From positions 1 to 17,108 of the forward strand of contig CADCPD010000044.1 of the NCBI GenBank assembly GCA_902803265.1: a stretch of 17,108 bases of DNA, given 5' to 3'. Of this stretch, positions 14,191-17,108 are shown one piece after another. Position 1 is the stretch's first letter, and every line of letters starts with the position of its first letter. Below the pieces are notes generated by a model, which saw only the letters and a list, made by a program, of their open reading frames with translations, made no database searches and was not told the origin of the DNA. This DNA is from an uncultured bacterium. Its GTDB lineage: Bacteria > Cyanobacteriota > Vampirovibrionia > Gastranaerophilales > Gastranaerophilaceae. Both the position numbers and the translations under genes were made by a program.

Positions 14191-14994
14191 TTATTTCTTT
14201 TTTAATTCTTTTATTTTAATTTTAAAGCCTAATAAAACTAATATTTTAGCGTTTAACTCAACATCATTTGTTATTGTAAAAATGTTTTTTAAAATTGGTT
14301 TTATTTTTTCTTTTAAAATATCTGTTAAATCTGATTTATAGTATTTTACATTAAAATTTTCTTTTTCAATTTCTTTTTTAACAAAATCACAAAGAGATTT
14401 TTCCCACTCTTTTGATTTTTTTGTTTGTTTTTCCGGTTTAAACCAGTCTGCAAAATCCTCAAATGGATGAATATCTGAATAAACGGAAATGTTTTCGTCG
14501 TTATATTCAATATTGTTAAAAGTTGACCATACAAGTAATTTAAAAGGCTTTTCTTCTCTTAATGTTTTTAAAGCATAATATAAGTCTTTAATTTCTTCAA
14601 TTCCTGAAGTTTCATCAAGGTTATGAACGAAAAACAAAAATTTTTCAGAATTTAGTATTTCTTTAAAATTTTCTACGCGAGGCTGATATCGGGTTTTTAA
14701 TTTATCAAAATCATTTTCTTTAAAAGCACTATCGTGGTTATAAACTATATCATATTTTTTATTTTGCCAATAATTCAATTTAAAAGGTTCGTAAAAGTCG
14801 TATTCAATATTTTCAAAATAATCAGAAAAATTATTTTTTAATATTTCTATAATACCTTTTGTATGGTGGATAGTAAGGTCAAATACCATACTTTTTCTGC
14901 CATGTTTTTTATCAGGAATAAGATTATATTTTTTTAGATAAGTTCTTGGCTGGCAATTCCAACCAAGTGATATAATTTCGTAATCTTTTTCCAC
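14191..14994 (-). CDS. DUF1796 family putative papain-like cysteine peptidase (second copy)
   Basis: The 267-residue protein is a diverged relative of the one at 8816-9580: IISLGWNCQ (C14) matches SIGEACTC, KSMVFDL (34-40) matches QSYPFDW, VYNHDS (H87, D88) matches FVHDF, and RYQPRVENF (102-110) matches RYQRRIKRF. The family is PF08795, described as putative papain-like cysteine peptidases; its biological role is unknown to me. The C-terminus ends in ILVLLGFKIKIKELKKK, like the tails of nearby glycan proteins. The start codon is GTG at 14994, overlapping the TAG of the GT2-GT11 gene by one base (TAGTG), with the Shine-Dalgarno sequence GGAG 8 bases upstream. This points to translational coupling with the fucosyltransferase. 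Its stop codon abuts that of the convergent GT4 gene. Confidence 0.82.
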   Translation of the reverse strand: MEKDYEIISLGWNCQPRTYLKKYNLIPDKKHGRKSMVFDLTIHHTKGIIEILKNNFSDYFENIEYDFYEPFKLNYWQNKKYDIVYNHDSAFKENDFDKLKTRYQPRVENFKEILNSEKFLFFVHNLDETSGIEEIKDLYYALKTLREEKPFKLLVWSTFNNIEYNDENISVYSDIHPFEDFADWFKPEKQTKKSKEWEKSLCDFVKKEIEKENFNVKYYKSDLTDILKEKIKPILKNIFTITNDVELNAKILVLLGFKIKIKELKKK

Positions 14995-16742
14995 TATTTA
15001 TTCTCCAATATAATCCAATCATTAGGTACTAGATTATCATTTGTTTGAAATTCAGTCTGCCACCATTTTGGAGCAATAACAATTTTTTCCGGATTTTCGT
15101 TTAAATATGCGCCCCACCAAGAAAAACTGGAATTTGCAATGATATTATGCTTGCAGTTTTTCATTAATTCAATATCAAATTGAGCTTTTTTATCGGAATT
15201 TATATCAACAATAACAGTTTTACAATTAAAATTAACGTTTTCTTTTACCCATTTTGGGTCATCAGAAAAAATAAACAAAGTGATATTATTTCCAAGTTTT
15301 TCTTTCATTAGACTAACAGCATTTTTATAGTAATCCATAGAGCAAGAACCATAAACTTTTTGATTTCTTGCTTTTAGATAATCACCTCTTCTGAAATGTA
15401 CAGCAACGGAATTAGCAGCTTTAATTTTATCAAGCATTTTTTGATTTTTAGAGTTTAGTTTGCATTTTAACTTAAAATCATTAACCAATTTTCCTCTGAT
15501 ATTATCAAAATATTTGTATGATTGAAAATATCCGTCAACATATGCAGGAGGAGTTATTTCAAAAAATCTTTCTTCATATGATGAAAAAACTTCTTGTTTA
15601 TATTCAGGTTTTGTATTTTTTATTTTACAAATTTTATTTCTTAATTTTCTGATGAAGACCAACTTTTTAGCAATCTTTTTATAAAGAGGTTTTTCAATAT
15701 GATTAATATATTTTGATAGTTCAAAATCTTTCATTTTGAAAGTTTCTTCACTATCATCAAAAACAACCTCATACCCTGTTTTCTCAGCAAAACTTCTTCC
15801 AAATGCCCATTCAAACATTTGATTTGCCAAACGACCTTTCATGTTTATAAATACAGAATTATCAAAAGTTCTTTTTTTTAATATTGGTAAAATTCCAAAT
15901 AAAAGATGTGTTTCAAAATTCAAACTTTCCCGAAGTTCATATAATGGCATTTTCCCTATACAAAATTTGTTTTTAGATGCGGTGAAATAGTTTTCAGGTA
16001 ATTTTACGTTTTTTGATTTGATAAAATCAAGAGTTTCTCTTTTAGCTCTTATTTTGTCTGCTACAAGTTTTTTGTTTTGGTAACGTCTTACAATAGATAC
16101 AGGATTTACCATATAATAATAATTTGTATTAGGAACAGCTACAACTTTATTTGCGTAATATAATGATTTAGCTACAAATAATTTATCTTCGTAATACATT
16201 CCCTCAACAAAATTTAATTTTGCTTCATCAAAATAAGTTTTGCGGTAAATTTTATTCCAGATACTTGGCATTTCAACGGCTTTTGCGTTAATAAATTTAT
16301 CATAATCGTTCGTATAAACTTTTAATTCATCTATTTTTAAACGAATTTTATCTTTATTAGGATAACGGCGTATTATGCTTGCATAAGCCATATCAGCACT
16401 ATGTTCCTGTGCTGCGCAATATAATTTTTCATAAAAATCCAAATCAATATAATCATCAGAATCAACAAAACCGATGAATTCTCCTGTTGCAAGTTTTAAA
16501 CCCTCATTTCTTGCTGCAGAAACACCTTTAAATTCATCAAAACTCAAAACTTTTACTCTATTATCTTGTTGTTCGTATTTTTTACAAATTTCTAATGATT
16601 TATCAGAAGATGCATCATTTATCAAGATAATTTCGATATCAGAAAGAGTTTGATTTAACAAAGAATTCAAACATCTGTCCAAAAACTTTTCCACATTGTA
16701 AACAGGTGATATTACTGAAATTTTTGGGATATTATTTTCCAT
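14994..16742 (-). CDS. Bifunctional glycosyltransferase: GT2 domain fused to GT11 (alpha-1,2-fucosyltransferase-like) domain
   Basis: At 582 residues this is twice a usual single-domain enzyme. Residues 7-about 250 are a GT-A GT2 domain: SVISPVYNVEKFLDRCLNSL, IINDASSD-type nucleotide site (D43), and DSDDY (94-98) for the metal. Residues 298-580 are a GT11 fucosyltransferase domain: INMKGRLANQMFEWAFG (299-315), VAVHFRRGDYL (446-456), IFSDDPKWV (491-499), NSSFSWWGAYLN (537-548) and VIAPKWW. GT11 enzymes add L-fucose in alpha-1,2 linkage from GDP-fucose, which Gmd and Fcl here supply. The fusion would let one protein add a sugar and then fucosylate it. All key motifs in both halves are intact. 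No Shine-Dalgarno sequence is present. TATAAT lies six bases before the ATG, suggesting a leaderless start. It precedes and overlaps the second DUF1796 gene by one base. Confidence 0.93.
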   Translation of the reverse strand: MENNIPKISVISPVYNVEKFLDRCLNSLLNQTLSDIEIILINDASSDKSLEICKKYEQQDNRVKVLSFDEFKGVSAARNEGLKLATGEFIGFVDSDDYIDLDFYEKLYCAAQEHSADMAYASIIRRYPNKDKIRLKIDELKVYTNDYDKFINAKAVEMPSIWNKIYRKTYFDEAKLNFVEGMYYEDKLFVAKSLYYANKVVAVPNTNYYYMVNPVSIVRRYQNKKLVADKIRAKRETLDFIKSKNVKLPENYFTASKNKFCIGKMPLYELRESLNFETHLLFGILPILKKRTFDNSVFINMKGRLANQMFEWAFGRSFAEKTGYEVVFDDSEETFKMKDFELSKYINHIEKPLYKKIAKKLVFIRKLRNKICKIKNTKPEYKQEVFSSYEERFFEITPPAYVDGYFQSYKYFDNIRGKLVNDFKLKCKLNSKNQKMLDKIKAANSVAVHFRRGDYLKARNQKVYGSCSMDYYKNAVSLMKEKLGNNITLFIFSDDPKWVKENVNFNCKTVIVDINSDKKAQFDIELMKNCKHNIIANSSFSWWGAYLNENPEKIVIAPKWWQTEFQTNDNLVPNDWIILENK

Positions 16743-16748
16743 AAGTTT

Positions 16749-16754
16749 ATTATA
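16749..16754 (-). promoter_or_regulatory. -10 box directly before the GT2-GT11 start (leaderless type)
   Basis: A consensus TATAAT on the minus strand is followed by AAACTT and the ATG at 16742. The predicted transcription start coincides with the start codon. No convincing -35 box or TG extension is seen, and the region is AT-rich, so chance is possible. Confidence 0.4.
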
Positions 16755-16849
16755 ATCTAAATATCCGATAATTGATATATCTAAAAAACAGAAAATTTAA
16801 GGAAATTATATACAATATTCCATTAAATTTATCTGAAAATAATTCATAT

Positions 16850-16913
16850 TGTCATGCTGAACTTGTTTCGGAATCTAACAAATACTAGATGTTGAAACAA
16901 GTTCAGCATGACA
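16850..16913. repeat. 64-bp inverted repeat (palindromic intergenic element)
   Basis: Two perfect 20-bp arms (16850-16869 and 16894-16913; outer bases TGTCATGCTGAACTTG) flank a centre that can extend the stem: two G-T pairs, one mismatch, then ATCTA/TAGAT over an 8-base loop. The GTCATGCTGAACTTGTTTC type of arm resembles intergenic palindromes I know from other bacteria, which probably spread as MITE- or REP-like elements. Neither side has a clean poly-U tract, so it is a poor terminator. It lies 60 bases beyond the stop of the partial gene. Confidence 0.85.
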
Positions 16914-16972
16914 TATTCAAGAATTTTTAGTGGAAACATGTATATAGTTACCAAATTTAAATTATAGATATT

Positions 16973-17108
16973 TTATACAAATTTTAGCCAAAAAGTTTTC
17001 TTCAAGTTTAATTTTATTCCAAGAATATTTAGTTTTACTCTTGGATTTTTGCTTAATTTTATATAAAGGGATTCTTTCCATTTTCTTAAAGGTGATTTTT
17101 CAAAAGAA
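16973..17108 (-). CDS. C-terminal fragment of a gene, probably of the glycan locus (N-terminus beyond window)
   Basis: An open frame enters from the right edge and ends with TAA at 16975-16973, giving 44 readable residues. They are rich in lysine and hydrophobic residues and end in VKLNILGIKLNLKKTFWLKFV. The LGIKLNLKK stretch resembles the tail of the second DUF1796 protein (LLGFKIKIKELKKK) and the N-terminus of the acetyltransferase (LFGIKLNF). Such tails are common on glycosyltransferases of glycan loci, so this is probably another one. The catalytic part is missing, so the function cannot be called. Confidence 0.55.
   Translation of the reverse strand, partial: SFEKSPLRKWKESLYIKLSKNPRVKLNILGIKLNLKKTFWLKFV

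Noticed and set aside
1..17108. CRISPR array, prophage or insertion sequence
   Set aside because: No regularly spaced repeats, transposase, integrase or phage structural genes were found on either strand.

Overview
The window comes from an AT-rich bacterial genome with lysine- and asparagine-rich proteins. Gene content points to a Gram-negative cell envelope: an MsbA-type lipid exporter and a surface-glycan locus with nucleotide-sugar enzymes and several glycosyltransferases. Split-type glycyl-tRNA synthetase (a separate GlyS beta chain) and this style of host-like fucosylation would suit a gut or host-associated lineage such as the Gastranaerophilales/Melainabacteria. That placement is an impression from composition and gene style, not something the sequence proves.

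Layout. 1-656 (-): start of a polytopic GT39-like membrane glycosyltransferase, cut by the window edge. 675-980 (-): a tRNA-Asp transcription unit with a good sigma70-type promoter, a structured leader, a partial duplication of the tRNA 5' half, an inverted copy of the tRNA D arm, the intact tRNA and a terminator. 1063-1851 (+): a TIM-barrel, xylose isomerase/endonuclease IV-like metal enzyme. 1977-2273 (-): an orphan 98-residue protein with its own promoter, leader and terminator. 2433-8738 (-): a tightly packed set transcribed fcl - radA - msbA-like - glyS, mixing fucose synthesis with housekeeping genes. 8816-9580 (+): a DUF1796 putative papain-like cysteine peptidase, divergent from fcl. 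9614-11433 (-): gmd and a hexapeptide-repeat acetyltransferase. 11489-14190 (+): an overlapping or abutting set of cupin, DegT-family (GDP-perosamine synthase-like) aminotransferase and GT4 glycosyltransferase. 14191-16742 (-): a second DUF1796 protein and a GT2-GT11 fusion. 16973-17108 (-): the tail of another gene, separated by an intergenic region with a long perfect inverted repeat.

How the genes fit together. Gmd converts GDP-mannose to GDP-4-keto-6-deoxymannose. Fcl turns this into GDP-L-fucose, and the PLP aminotransferase looks like the enzyme that makes GDP-perosamine from the same intermediate. The C-terminal half of the GT2-GT11 protein has the motifs of an alpha-1,2-fucosyltransferase and can use the GDP-fucose. 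The GT4 enzyme, GT2 domain, acetyltransferase and perhaps the ABC exporter would build, decorate and export the glycan or its lipid carrier. The two DUF1796 proteins are the least understood members.

The most unusual features are the rearranged tRNA-Asp leader, two DUF1796 paralogues inside a glycan locus, the two-domain glycosyltransferase, and two genes without a Shine-Dalgarno sequence whose -10 box lies exactly six bases before the start codon, as expected for leaderless mRNAs. No CRISPR array, insertion sequence or prophage gene was seen.
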